A DNA stretch of 64,000 bases. Source: Acidimicrobiia bacterium (lineage in GTDB: Bacteria > Actinomycetota > Acidimicrobiia > Spongiisociales > Spongiisociaceae). Where the stretch lies: the NCBI GenBank assembly GCA_009841105.1, contig VXMM01000009.1, positions 60,927 through 124,926 of the forward strand, in the 5' to 3' direction. Below the pieces are notes generated by a model. The model made no database searches. It had not been told where the DNA came from and worked only from the letters and a program-made list of their open reading frames with translations. Below are positions 8,979 through 17,316 of the stretch, one piece after another (the first letter of the stretch is position 1; the number at the start of each line of letters is the position of its first letter). A program made the translations under genes and the position numbers.

Positions 8979-11126
8979 GTGGTCAGAAGGGCATTGCTAC
9001 TAGGAGTGTGCCGAAAAGTGTCCAGTTGGCCCGCTAGTACCCAACAAAACCCCAGGTCGAGGAGTCGCGGGCTGACCACCCCTGTCTCCTTCAGCATGCT
9101 CCTGGTGCTGGTGGCCGTCATCGGGCTTGCGCTCCAGGCAGCGGCCCAGGAGAGGACCTTCACCTTCGAGGGTTCGGGCTGGGGCCACGGCGTGGGCATG
9201 GGCCAGTGGGGGGCTCTCGGCCAGGCTCTGGAGGACCCGGGGAAGCGCGGAGAGGACATCGCCGCCTACTACTACACCGGCTCGAGGCCCGCCGATCTGT
9301 CCGATCTCGACCTGCCGAGCGACCTGCTGACCACGCTGGACAATCCGCTCTGGATCAACATCGCCTCGGAGATCACCCTCCTGGAGTTCACCGCGGTCGG
9401 CGGGCCGCTCGAGCTATGCCTGGCGGATGACGGTGAGGGGCCGTGTCCCAAGCCGGAGCAGCCGCAGGACGGCGAGCGCTGGCAGTTCCGCCGGATCGAT
9501 GCTGGTGAGTGCGGCTTCTTCAAGGCGGGCGAACTCCAGGGAACCGCCGGGGATTGCCGGGCTTCGATCTCGTGGCCCGAAGCGGACGGGGTCCAGCTTC
9601 GATACGGCGAGGACCGGAGTAAGCCCTGCGTGGTGAGGGACTCGGAATGCGAGTACCGCCATGGCGCTATCAAGCTGCGCGACGATCCGGTCGAGGTCGG
9701 ATTTCACGTGCTGCTGACCATCGGCCTCGAGGACTACGTCCGCGGTATCGCCGAGATCTTTCCCTTCTGGAAGGCGCCTGGGGTCAACGAGGCGCAGGCG
9801 GTTGCGGCCCGTACCTACGCGGCCTTCAAGTTCCTGGCCCAGGAGGTGAACGACCGTCCAGCCGATCCCGACGGGGATCCGGGGATCAGCGCCTCCCGCA
9901 AGAACTCGTGCTGGTGCCACCTGTACGACAACACCCGCGACCAGGTATACGCGGGCTGGTGGCGGGAGAATGGCCCCGATCAGGCAGCCTGGGTGGACGC
10001 GGTGGCCGCCACGGAGGGCCGGGTACTCACCTACTTCGGGCAGGGGTGGGAGCGATTCACCAGGGGTGGCGTTATCCAGGCGTTCTACTCCACCTCGACC
10101 GGGGGAGTCACCAACAGCAACCGCCACGGCTTCTTCACCGAGTGGGACGATCGGTCGGTCTCGGTGACCCAGTGGCCATACCTGCTACCGGTGGAAGATC
10201 CCTGGGACCTCGATCCGAGTCTGGACAACCCGGTCGCCTCGTGGCGCACCACCGTCCCGGCGTCCGAGATCGCCGACCGGCTGGGTTGGGACGAGGTAAC
10301 CGATGCGCGGTTGGTGTCGGGTCCGACCACCACCAGCCCCTCCCGGGTGCAGTTCGACGGCCGGGACGGGGGGAGCGAGGTCTCGACGACGGTTGCCGGA
10401 GCCTGGCTCCGCTACGGGCTCGGTCTCAGATCGTCGGTCGTCCGGGCTATCGATGACCGTCCGGCGCCGCCCACCGAGGAGCCCGTGACTCCGGGCGAAG
10501 GCCTTGACGGGGAAGGGCAGGCGCCCGAACAAGGCGAGATACAGTACGACGAGCTCCCTCCCTTCCAAGACATCGCCGGCCATATTCACGAGCCGGGGAT
10601 AGCCGCCCTTCGGCGGGCCGCGGTCGCGGAAGGATGCGATCACTACAGCCTCTACTTCTGCCCCAATGACCCTGCCAAACGCCTGGACGCGGCGATCGTG
10701 CTGGCGAGGGCCGCCCGGCTCCCGAGGCCCGAGGCGCCCTATCGCCTCAACTTCGAGGACGTGCCCGACTCCTTCCCGCACTCGCGCGAGGTATATGCAC
10801 TGGCCGAGGCCGGGATCACGGCCGGATGCGCCGCCAACCGGTTCTGTCCGGACAAGCCCCTCACCCGGGGAGAGATGGCCACCTTCCTGATGAGGGCACT
10901 GGACCTGGCGCCCCTTGATTCGTTTGGCGGCCGCAGGTTCGATGACGTTCCGGCCTCCAGCATCCATAGCGGGGCCATCCACGCCATCGCGGCCGAAGGG
11001 ATCACCGTCGGATGCTCCAAGACCTCGTTCTGCCCCCGCAGGCCCCTTACCCGGGGCGAGATGGCCACCTTGCTAGCTCGGGCCTTCTACGGGGACAGCT
11101 TGACGTCCTCCGGTGGGAACGAATAG
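8979..11126 (+). CDS. Secreted SpoIID/LytB-domain protein with C-terminal SLH-like repeats
   Basis: This 715-residue protein has a basic start and a hydrophobic segment (about residues 35-55) ending in an Ala/Gln-rich region, consistent with a Sec signal. A SpoIID/LytB domain follows, with SGWGHGVGMGQWGA near residue 65 and LEDYVRGIAE plus NEAQAVAARTYA near 250-285. SpoIID proteins are lytic transglycosylases acting on denuded peptidoglycan, so a wall-remodelling role is likely. After an acidic linker come three S-layer-homology-like repeats (about 530-710). Two carry a CxxxxFCP..PLTRGEMAT signature with paired cysteines, which should bind the wall. The last 54 bases overlap the convergent glycosyltransferase gene. 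GTG 8979 is the start used. Confidence 0.82.
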   Translation: MVRRALLLGVCRKVSSWPASTQQNPRSRSRGLTTPVSFSMLLVLVAVIGLALQAAAQERTFTFEGSGWGHGVGMGQWGALGQALEDPGKRGEDIAAYYYTGSRPADLSDLDLPSDLLTTLDNPLWINIASEITLLEFTAVGGPLELCLADDGEGPCPKPEQPQDGERWQFRRIDAGECGFFKAGELQGTAGDCRASISWPEADGVQLRYGEDRSKPCVVRDSECEYRHGAIKLRDDPVEVGFHVLLTIGLEDYVRGIAEIFPFWKAPGVNEAQAVAARTYAAFKFLAQEVNDRPADPDGDPGISASRKNSCWCHLYDNTRDQVYAGWWRENGPDQAAWVDAVAATEGRVLTYFGQGWERFTRGGVIQAFYSTSTGGVTNSNRHGFFTEWDDRSVSVTQWPYLLPVEDPWDLDPSLDNPVASWRTTVPASEIADRLGWDEVTDARLVSGPTTTSPSRVQFDGRDGGSEVSTTVAGAWLRYGLGLRSSVVRAIDDRPAPPTEEPVTPGEGLDGEGQAPEQGEIQYDELPPFQDIAGHIHEPGIAALRRAAVAEGCDHYSLYFCPNDPAKRLDAAIVLARAARLPRPEAPYRLNFEDVPDSFPHSREVYALAEAGITAGCAANRFCPDKPLTRGEMATFLMRALDLAPLDSFGGRRFDDVPASSIHSGAIHAIAAEGITVGCSKTSFCPRRPLTRGEMATLLARAFYGDSLTSSGGNE

Positions 11127-12068
11127 GAAGCCGATTCCCCACGCCAGGTGCATGGTCGGCATTATCGCCGGGAGGAGCCAAGCGGCCCGATCCCGGCGCC
11201 TGATCGTCTCCCAGAGCGTGGTCACCGCGATCAGCATCCCGTAGCCGGCCGGTGGGATCCACCAGAGCGGCACCGCGATCGCGGCGCCGATAGCCGATGC
11301 GATCAGGCCGATCACCAGCGCCGGCGGGGCTAGCTGCCGCGCGGCGAGCGCGCCCGGGTTGCGTGCCAGCATCACCCGCTTCCATCTGCCGTAGTCGAGA
11401 TACTGCCTCCCGAGGGCGCGGAGGCTGGAACGGGGGCGGTAGGTGACCGCGAGCCGCGGGTCGAACCAGACGAGGTTCCCGGACTGCCGGAGCCGATGGT
11501 TGAGCTCGAAGTCCTGGTTGCGGACCAGAGCGGGGTCGAAGCCCCCCACCTCTTCGAGCGCCCGCCGGTCGAAAACTCCCAGATACACGGTGTCCGCCGG
11601 CCCGGCCACGGAGGAATGCCTGAACTTGGCGGTGCCCGCAGCTGCCGGCGAGTTCATGGCGATGGCTATCGCCCGCTGGAGGCCTGTGGCGCCTACGGCG
11701 TCCTGCCGCCCGCCCACGTTGGCCGCTCCGGTCTCCTCCAGCAGTCTGACCGCCAGCCGCACGTAGTCGGGGGCGAACTCGGCATGCCCGTCGCACCGCA
11801 CCAGGACCTGGCCCCCAGCCGCGCCGATGGCCCGGTTGAGACCTGCGCCCACCCCCAGTTCGGGGTTGTCGATCAGTTTCAGGCGGGAGTCCGCCGCGGC
11901 GCGCCTTCGCAGGATGGCGAGGGTCCCATCGGTGCTCCGCCCGTCTGCGACCACCACCTCGAAGGGGCCTTCATAGTCCTGGTCGAAGACGGCCTGCAGG
12001 GTGGTCTCGATGTGCGCGGCCTCGTCGCGCACCGCCATCACCACGGAGACGTGGGGCAACTCGGACAG
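11073..12068 (-). CDS. Membrane GT2 glycosyltransferase (ExoA-like), predicted CTG start
   Basis: A GT2 enzyme with VSVVMAVRDEAAHIE, VVVADGRSTDGT, VRCDGHAEFAPDY and an RNQDFELNHRLRQ acceptor motif, followed by C-terminal membrane helices (about the last 90 residues). This layout matches succinoglycan-type ExoA/ExoO glycosyltransferases that extend lipid-linked saccharides at the inner membrane. An in-frame extension of about 55 residues upstream is basic and low in complexity, and I do not include it. A complete AAGGAGGT lies five bases before a CTG codon at 12068, so CTG is the likely start. TTG 12059 would sit 14 bases from the same site. The 3' end overlaps the SpoIID/SLH gene by 54 bases. 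Confidence 0.75.
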   Translation of the reverse strand: MSELPHVSVVMAVRDEAAHIETTLQAVFDQDYEGPFEVVVADGRSTDGTLAILRRRAAADSRLKLIDNPELGVGAGLNRAIGAAGGQVLVRCDGHAEFAPDYVRLAVRLLEETGAANVGGRQDAVGATGLQRAIAIAMNSPAAAGTAKFRHSSVAGPADTVYLGVFDRRALEEVGGFDPALVRNQDFELNHRLRQSGNLVWFDPRLAVTYRPRSSLRALGRQYLDYGRWKRVMLARNPGALAARQLAPPALVIGLIASAIGAAIAVPLWWIPPAGYGMLIAVTTLWETIRRRDRAAWLLPAIMPTMHLAWGIGFLFVPTGGRQAVPVEGPS

Positions 12069-12072
12069 GCGG

Positions 12073-12080
12073 ACCTCCTT
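12073..12080 (-). promoter_or_regulatory. Full-consensus ribosome-binding site for a CTG start
   Basis: AAGGAGGT, fully complementary to the 16S anti-Shine-Dalgarno core, lies five bases upstream of CTG 12068. No ATG or GTG is correctly spaced from it, so it decides the start of the glycosyltransferase gene. Confidence 0.7.
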
Positions 12081-12102
12081 CCTCGGCCGGGGCCGGGGGT
12101 GA

Positions 12103-12129
12103 TTGTCGCAGGGAGTCGGTTCGTATACT
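12103..12129 (+). promoter_or_regulatory. Predicted promoter for the membrane protein at 12182
   Basis: TTGTCG (12103-12108) and TATACT (12124-12129), separated by 15 bases, form a sigma-70-like pair about 50 bases before the next start. The spacer is slightly short. Confidence 0.45.
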
Positions 12130-12181
12130 GGCCGCTCACCCCGGACTGATCGCCTGCGCTCCGACGCAGGCAGTTTCTCGG

Positions 12182-12901
12182 ATGGTGGACGGTAGACCGG
12201 ATACGGAGGCCATGATCGGGTCGGAGTTCGCATTCAGTCCCGAGGTGGTCCTGGCGATGTGGTCAGCAGGTGTGGCCGGTTCCGGTGCCGCGGTGGCCTA
12301 CTGGCGCATCGTAGGTCGCGGTTACATATGGCTTGTCGCCGCCACCGTGGTCTTGATCGGCGGGGGGGCCTGGTACTTCGATCCGGGGGCCCTAGCGGCG
12401 GCGGCCCCGCTGGTCGGCGCAGGCGCCGCGCTCGTCGCCGGGAATCGCTGGGCGGCCACCATCGCTCTGGGCTCGTCATCCGTGTTGTTCCTGGTGGGAG
12501 CGTCGGCGGAGGGCCTAACCGTTCCTGCCATCACCGGGAGCGCCGCGCTGGGCGGGATAACGGGAGAGATGTTGCTCGGGCACTGGTTCCTCGTGAGTCC
12601 GAGAATGCCCCGGTGGCCACTCCGGACTCTGGCGTTGATCGGCGGCGCCGCGATCGTCATCGACTGGCTGGTACATGTGGCGCCGGGCATTCCACCGGCG
12701 GCCTCGGCAGGCCCCCTGATAGCCTCCGTGGCCCTGGCGGCGGCCAGCCTCATGCTCATGGCCGCCGTCTGGTTCGCCCTCGGTTACCCGTCTTATCCGG
12801 GAGTGATGGCGGCGACCGGTCTCAGCTACCTGGCGGTCCTGACATCGCTCGGTTCGGTGGTACTCGTCCGGGCGCTGGCAGCGGGAGTTTCCCCCCTTTG
12901 A
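12182..12901 (+). CDS. Hypothetical polytopic membrane protein
   Basis: A 239-residue protein made of roughly seven hydrophobic segments spread from residue 18 to the C-terminus. It has short polar loops and no catalytic motif that I recognise. I cannot assign a function. ATG 12182 lacks a clear ribosome-binding site. ATG 12212, ten codons later, has GGAGG two to three bases upstream and may be the real start. It is preceded by a plausible promoter and followed by a 109-base gap holding a short repeat before pepA, so it is probably transcribed alone. Confidence 0.6.
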   Translation: MVDGRPDTEAMIGSEFAFSPEVVLAMWSAGVAGSGAAVAYWRIVGRGYIWLVAATVVLIGGGAWYFDPGALAAAAPLVGAGAALVAGNRWAATIALGSSSVLFLVGASAEGLTVPAITGSAALGGITGEMLLGHWFLVSPRMPRWPLRTLALIGGAAIVIDWLVHVAPGIPPAASAGPLIASVALAAASLMLMAAVWFALGYPSYPGVMAATGLSYLAVLTSLGSVVLVRALAAGVSPL

Positions 12902-12918
12902 GTAGCCGGCGGCCGGTG

Positions 12919-12963
12919 GCTTGTAGTGGCCAATGCCAGCTGGCCACTGACCAGTCAGGGCTA
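12919..12963. repeat. Intergenic short repeat, TAGTGGCCA type (copy 1)
   Basis: Contains TAGTGGCCAATGCC followed by GGCCACTGACCAGTCAGG and GCTAGC. The same words recur at 17163-17198 (TAGTGGCCACTGGCG, GACTGACCACTG). It lies between genes and shows internal near-inverted symmetry. Confidence 0.5.
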
Positions 12964-13010
12964 GCATCGGTGTCCCCCGAACCGGATCGGCACTAACCCG
13001 CGTCAGAAGA

Positions 13011-14480
13011 ATGGAGTCACAGTTGGACATCGAGTTTGTGGAATCGCAAGAGGATGCGGCGTCGCGCGTCGGAGTCCTCGGTCTCGCCGCCCGGCCCGGC
13101 CTCGTCTGGCAGGGCGACGCGGAAGGCTATGTCGCCTCGCTGGGCGCGGGCTTCGAGCGGGCGCTCGAGCGGGCCGGGTTCAAGGGGGAGGCCGGCCAGA
13201 GTTGTTCCTACGACACCGGGTCGGAGAGTCCACACACGGTGGTGGCGCTCGGTACGGGCGAGGACCCGGGCGCGGATGACCTCCGTAGGGCCGCCGGGGT
13301 CCTGGGCCGCAAGGCATCGAAGGATGCTTCGGTGGCCACCACGCTGGCTTTCGAGGGGCAGGCGGCGCCCGTCGTGGAGGGATTCCTGCTCTCCCAGTAC
13401 TCGTACGACCGGTTCAAGAGCAAGCCGGAGCCCGCAGTTACCGACTCCCTCCTGCTGGTCGGCGCCGGGGAGATGAGCGACTGCGAGGCGGGGATGGTGG
13501 TGGCCGAGGCGGTCGGCTGGGCGCGTGACCTGGTCAACACGCCGGCTCAGGACAAGGCGCCCCAGGAGATTCAACGTCAGGTGGCGGAGATGGCCGAAGG
13601 TCTCGGCCTGCGCCTCAAGACACATGATGTGCCGGACCTCGAGGAGAAGGGCTTCGGCGGGTTGCTGGGCGTGGCGGCTGGATCGGATCGAGCTCCCTGT
13701 CTCGTGGAGTTGTGGCACGAGCCGGAGGGTTCCGAGACGTTCGTCGCGCTGGTCGGCAAGGGGATCACCTTCGACTCCGGTGGCCTCAGCATCAAGCCTG
13801 CCTCGGCCATGGAGACGATGAAGACCGACATGTCGGGGGCGGCCGCGGTCATCGGCGCCATGGTGGCCATCGCGCGGCTCCGGCTACCCGTGAAGGTGCT
13901 CGGCCTGGCGCCGCTCAGCGACAACATGCCCGGATCCCGCGCCATCAAGCCGGGAGACGTGCTCACCACCCGCAACGGCAAGACCATCGAAGTCCTCAAT
14001 ACGGATGCCGAGGGACGGTTGGTCCTGGCCGATGCCCTCGCCTACGCGGTCGAGCACGAGCCGGACCTGATGGTGGATCTGGCCACCTTGACAGGCGCCT
14101 GCAAGGTGGCGCTCGGCGACGACATCGCCGGAGTGATGGGGAACGACGATTCGCTCATCGACAGGATCGAGAGGGCCGGTGAGCAAGCGGGGGAACTCGT
14201 GTGGCACCTTCCACTGCCCAAGGAGTACCGCCGCCAGCTCGACACTCCAATGGCAGACATGAAGAACATCGGCGGCCGCTGGGCCGGCGCGCTGACGGCC
14301 GGGTTGCTCTTACAGGAGTTCGTGGACGACGTTCCATGGGCGCATCTCGACATCGCCGGTCCTTCCCGCTGGACTCGCAACGAGCACTACCAGACGAAGG
14401 GGGGCTCGGGCTTCGGGGTTCGCACTCTGGTCGAGTTGGTGGCGAACCTGGCGGAGCAGGGCTTCGGCACTACGGAATGA
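13011..14480 (+). CDS. pepA: Leucyl aminopeptidase (M17)
   Basis: This 489-residue cytosolic metallopeptidase removes N-terminal residues from peptides during protein turnover. The M17 signature NTDAEGRLVLAD lies near residue 325. Metal and substrate residues are visible in GKGITFDSGGLSIKP (about 245-260) and MKTDMSGAAAV (about 270). The N-terminal domain (residues 1-160) is the usual divergent M17 cap. Length is normal for the family (about 500). The start at ATG 13011 is preceded by AGAAG at a short distance. The next gene follows after 91 bases on the same strand. Confidence 0.93.
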   Translation: MESQLDIEFVESQEDAASRVGVLGLAARPGLVWQGDAEGYVASLGAGFERALERAGFKGEAGQSCSYDTGSESPHTVVALGTGEDPGADDLRRAAGVLGRKASKDASVATTLAFEGQAAPVVEGFLLSQYSYDRFKSKPEPAVTDSLLLVGAGEMSDCEAGMVVAEAVGWARDLVNTPAQDKAPQEIQRQVAEMAEGLGLRLKTHDVPDLEEKGFGGLLGVAAGSDRAPCLVELWHEPEGSETFVALVGKGITFDSGGLSIKPASAMETMKTDMSGAAAVIGAMVAIARLRLPVKVLGLAPLSDNMPGSRAIKPGDVLTTRNGKTIEVLNTDAEGRLVLADALAYAVEHEPDLMVDLATLTGACKVALGDDIAGVMGNDDSLIDRIERAGEQAGELVWHLPLPKEYRRQLDTPMADMKNIGGRWAGALTAGLLLQEFVDDVPWAHLDIAGPSRWTRNEHYQTKGGSGFGVRTLVELVANLAEQGFGTTE

Positions 14481-14571
14481 CCGAACTGAGCCTCGGGATT
14501 GTCGCGGTGACGGCGCCACCCCCCGACGGGCAGCCTTCCGGCGGCCGGAGCAGCCACTGGTAGGTCGGTAG

Positions 14572-15846
14572 ATGCGGCTCAGATTCCTCAGGGCGCAGGC
14601 ATTTCTCGACATGGTCACGCTCATCGTGTCCATGCTGGTCGCCTCCATGATCAGTTTCGACACCCTATTCCCCTGGCAGTTCGAGCCGCAGATCTGGTCG
14701 CTCCTGATGATCATGGTCGCCGGCCTGGCCGGGGCCGAATGGGTCGGGTCACGGTTGCTGATGGGTGGGCCTCTGCGGCCCGGCTACGGACGGGCCGTGG
14801 CCGTCACCCTCATGGTGTTGGGCGCCACCGCGCTGGCGCTGATCGCCACCCGGGTGTACTTCTCCCGCTCCTTCATCGGCTGGACCATGGCCTGCTTCGT
14901 GCTGGGCGCCGTCATCCATCGAGCCTGGCTGCGGAGTCGCCCCTGGACAGAGGCGATGGTTCTCATCACCGGGGAGCAGGCGCTGGTCGACGACCTTCGG
15001 GACGCACCCCACGCCGAGGTACTCTCCGTGGTCGATCCGGCTACCGAGGATCGCCTGGAGCCGCTTGAGCCCGGAGTGGTTCTGGGTGTCGATCTGAAGG
15101 CGGCCCTATCCGGCCGGATGGCCCAGTACGTCTCCTCCTGCACCCTGGCCGGGCTGGACGTGCGGCCCATCTCGCAGATCTACGAGGCGCATACCGGTCG
15201 GATGCCGATCGTGGCTCTGGCGGAGGGCTGGGAACTCTCCACGCCCGTACTCCGGACCGCTCCCTACCTACCCGGGAAGCGGCTCTTCGACATTCTGGCG
15301 GTGCTCGTTACCGCCCCGATCACCCTCGTCATGGCGGGCGTGACGGCGGCCGTCACCCGCCTTAGCTCGCCGGGGCCGGTCATCTTCTGCCAGGTTCGGG
15401 TAGGCCGGGGAGGGAGTCATTTCACCCAGTACAAGTTCCGTTCCATGTGGCATGAGCCCGATCAGCAGGAGGCGTCCTTCACCAGCCGGGACGACGTCCG
15501 CGTAGTGCCGGTGGCCCGTACCATCCGGCGCTTCCGGCTCGATGAGCTACCCCAGCTGTGGAACGTGCTCAAAGGCGATCTCAGCCTGGTGGGACCGAGG
15601 CCCGAGCAGGTGGACTTCGTGGAGCGTTTCGATCGGACCATCCCGTTCTACTCCCAGCGCCATCTCGTCCGGCCCGGCTGCACCGGCTGGGCCCAGGTCA
15701 ACCACGGATACGCCGATGGTGAGGCCGGCACCGTAGACAAGCTGACCTACGACCTGTTCTACATCAGGCACATGAGCCCGTGGCTCGATCTCGAGATTCT
15801 GGGAAGGAGCTTCTGGACCGTTCTCAGCGGCTTCGGGGCGCGCTGA
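14572..15846 (+). CDS. Undecaprenyl-phosphate sugar phosphotransferase (WcaJ/WbaP type)
   Basis: A 424-residue membrane enzyme that starts lipid-linked glycan assembly by moving a sugar-1-phosphate from a nucleotide sugar to undecaprenyl phosphate. The first 130 residues contain four to five membrane helices, followed by a CoA-binding-like soluble part. The C-terminal bacterial sugar-transferase domain (about 230-420) is complete: KRLFDILAVLVTAPITL, KFRSMWHEPD, RRFRLDELPQLWNVLKGD and LVGPRPEQ, ending with WAQVNHGY. Which sugar is used cannot be read from sequence. ATG 14572 is used; upstream is a purine-rich GGTAGGTCGGTAG. Its likely partners are the glycosyltransferases at both ends of the window. 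Confidence 0.87.
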   Translation: MRLRFLRAQAFLDMVTLIVSMLVASMISFDTLFPWQFEPQIWSLLMIMVAGLAGAEWVGSRLLMGGPLRPGYGRAVAVTLMVLGATALALIATRVYFSRSFIGWTMACFVLGAVIHRAWLRSRPWTEAMVLITGEQALVDDLRDAPHAEVLSVVDPATEDRLEPLEPGVVLGVDLKAALSGRMAQYVSSCTLAGLDVRPISQIYEAHTGRMPIVALAEGWELSTPVLRTAPYLPGKRLFDILAVLVTAPITLVMAGVTAAVTRLSSPGPVIFCQVRVGRGGSHFTQYKFRSMWHEPDQQEASFTSRDDVRVVPVARTIRRFRLDELPQLWNVLKGDLSLVGPRPEQVDFVERFDRTIPFYSQRHLVRPGCTGWAQVNHGYADGEAGTVDKLTYDLFYIRHMSPWLDLEILGRSFWTVLSGFGAR

Positions 15847-15938
15847 TCAGCCTAGGAGCATGGTGAGAAAGACGGGGATGCGTTGGCCGGCTGTCCTCTC
15901 GCATTGGCTTTCTCGGTCACCAGGCAGTTGGAGCACTC

Positions 15939-17105
15939 TCAGCACGCTCCGACTGCCCGGCAGGTCTGGTCATAGTCCACGATGGGGGGAGGAGAGGCAG
16001 GGTCAGCGCAGGAGGGGCAGTCCGGGTTCTTGCCGAACCGGAGGGTCCGGAACCGGTGGGCGAGGACGTCGAGTGTGAGCAACTGTCCGATCAGACTTTC
16101 TCCGATCCCGGTCAGCCGCTTGATGGCCTCAGCCGCCTGCAGCGTCCCCACCACACCCGGAAGCACGCCCAGCACACCGGCCTCTTCGCAGTTGGGCGCC
16201 AACTCGGGTGCGGGGGGCTCGGGGAACAGGCACCGGTAACACGGCCCCTCCACCGGATCGAAGAGGCTGACCTGCCCCTCGAAGCGGAACACCGATCCGT
16301 GTACCACCGGGATCCGCAGGTTGATGGACGCGTCATTGATCAGGTACCTGGTGGGAAAGTTGTCGGCGCCGTCAATGATGAGGTCGTAGCCGCCCAGGAT
16401 GTCCAGCGCGTTGGAGGCGTCCAGGCGCTGGTCTCGGGTATCGACCGACACGTCCGGGTTGAGGGCCCGGATCGTGTCACGGGCCGATTCGACCTTGGAG
16501 TTGCCGACCGTCCGGGTGCTGTGCAGGACCTGGCGCTGCAGGTTGCTGATGTCCACCCGATCATGGTCGACTATGCCCAGGGTTCCGACGCCTGCGGCGG
16601 CCAGGTAGAGGGCGGCGGGCGAGCCCAGACCACCGGCACCCACGATCATGACCCGGGAGTCCAGCAGCTTGCGCTGGCCGGCTTCCCCGATCTCGGGAAG
16701 CCGGATGTGGCGGTCGTACCGCTTCAGCTGGTCGTCGGGCATGCGGCTGGGCAATTCCCACGGACCTCCTCGGGCCTTCCACTCCTGGAACCCGCCCGCC
16801 AGCGAGAGGGCGGTCGTGTAGCCCATGGTCTGGAGCGTGGACGCCGCCAACGCCGAGCGGATCCCGGACGCGCAGTAGATCACCATGGGTTGGTCGGTGG
16901 GCGGGGACACCATGTGGATGCTCCCCTCCAGCACACCACGGGGGATGTGGTATGCGCCGGGGATCTTGCCCTGCTCCAACTCGGGGTCCTCCCGGACGTC
17001 GATCAGGATGATCTGTCCGGGGTCGAGAGAGGCCAACTGATCGGCCGAGATTTCCCTGATCCGGCGGCGCGCCTCGGCGACGAGGTCCATGTACGAAGCA
17101 CCCAT
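15939..17105 (-). CDS. Rhodanese-MoeB/ThiF fusion, sulfur-carrier adenylyltransferase/sulfurtransferase
   Basis: The protein has 388 residues. Residues about 15-115 form a rhodanese domain with active cysteine C78 in VIYCASGIRS. Residues about 125-370 are an E1-like MoeB/ThiF domain with RYDRHIRLPEIGEAGQ, the ATP-binding GAGGLGSPAALYLA, and two zinc CxxC pairs (CYRC, CPSC). Such enzymes adenylate and then sulfurylate ThiS/MoaD-like carriers for molybdopterin, thiamine or cysteine pathways. The usual MoeZ order is MoeB then rhodanese; here the rhodanese is N-terminal. The extreme C-terminus ends in another cysteine. ATG 17105 is the start; ATG 17090 is possible. Confidence 0.85.
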   Translation of the reverse strand: MGASYMDLVAEARRRIREISADQLASLDPGQIILIDVREDPELEQGKIPGAYHIPRGVLEGSIHMVSPPTDQPMVIYCASGIRSALAASTLQTMGYTTALSLAGGFQEWKARGGPWELPSRMPDDQLKRYDRHIRLPEIGEAGQRKLLDSRVMIVGAGGLGSPAALYLAAAGVGTLGIVDHDRVDISNLQRQVLHSTRTVGNSKVESARDTIRALNPDVSVDTRDQRLDASNALDILGGYDLIIDGADNFPTRYLINDASINLRIPVVHGSVFRFEGQVSLFDPVEGPCYRCLFPEPPAPELAPNCEEAGVLGVLPGVVGTLQAAEAIKRLTGIGESLIGQLLTLDVLAHRFRTLRFGKNPDCPSCADPASPPPIVDYDQTCRAVGAC

Positions 17106-17162
17106 GCTGGCAGGCTAGTGGCCGGTGGCCGTTTCCGAGCAGCGGCCAGCGGTTGGTTCGCT

Positions 17163-17198
17163 AGGTGTAGTGGCCACTGGCGACTGACCACTGGGTAG
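17163..17198. repeat. Intergenic short repeat, TAGTGGCCA type (copy 2)
   Basis: TAGTGGCCACTGGCG followed by GACTGACCACTG matches the words at 12919-12963. It lies between the rhodanese-MoeB gene and dddP. A weaker relative (GGCCTTGGCCACTGGCC) lies near 40690. Confidence 0.45.
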
Positions 17199-17316
17199 GG
17201 TATCGGGGTGGCGACTTCAGTTGGTCGTGCGGGGAGGTCTGAGCGGTTACCCGGCGGTGGGAGTGGGCTACCGCGGCGACATCCAGGGCGACTGTTCCCG
17301 ATTCTGCCGGTGAGCC

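Noticed and set aside
16056..17198. Long plus-strand frame opposite the rhodanese-MoeB gene
   Set aside because: Antisense shadow; the minus-strand protein has two recognisable domains with all motifs.
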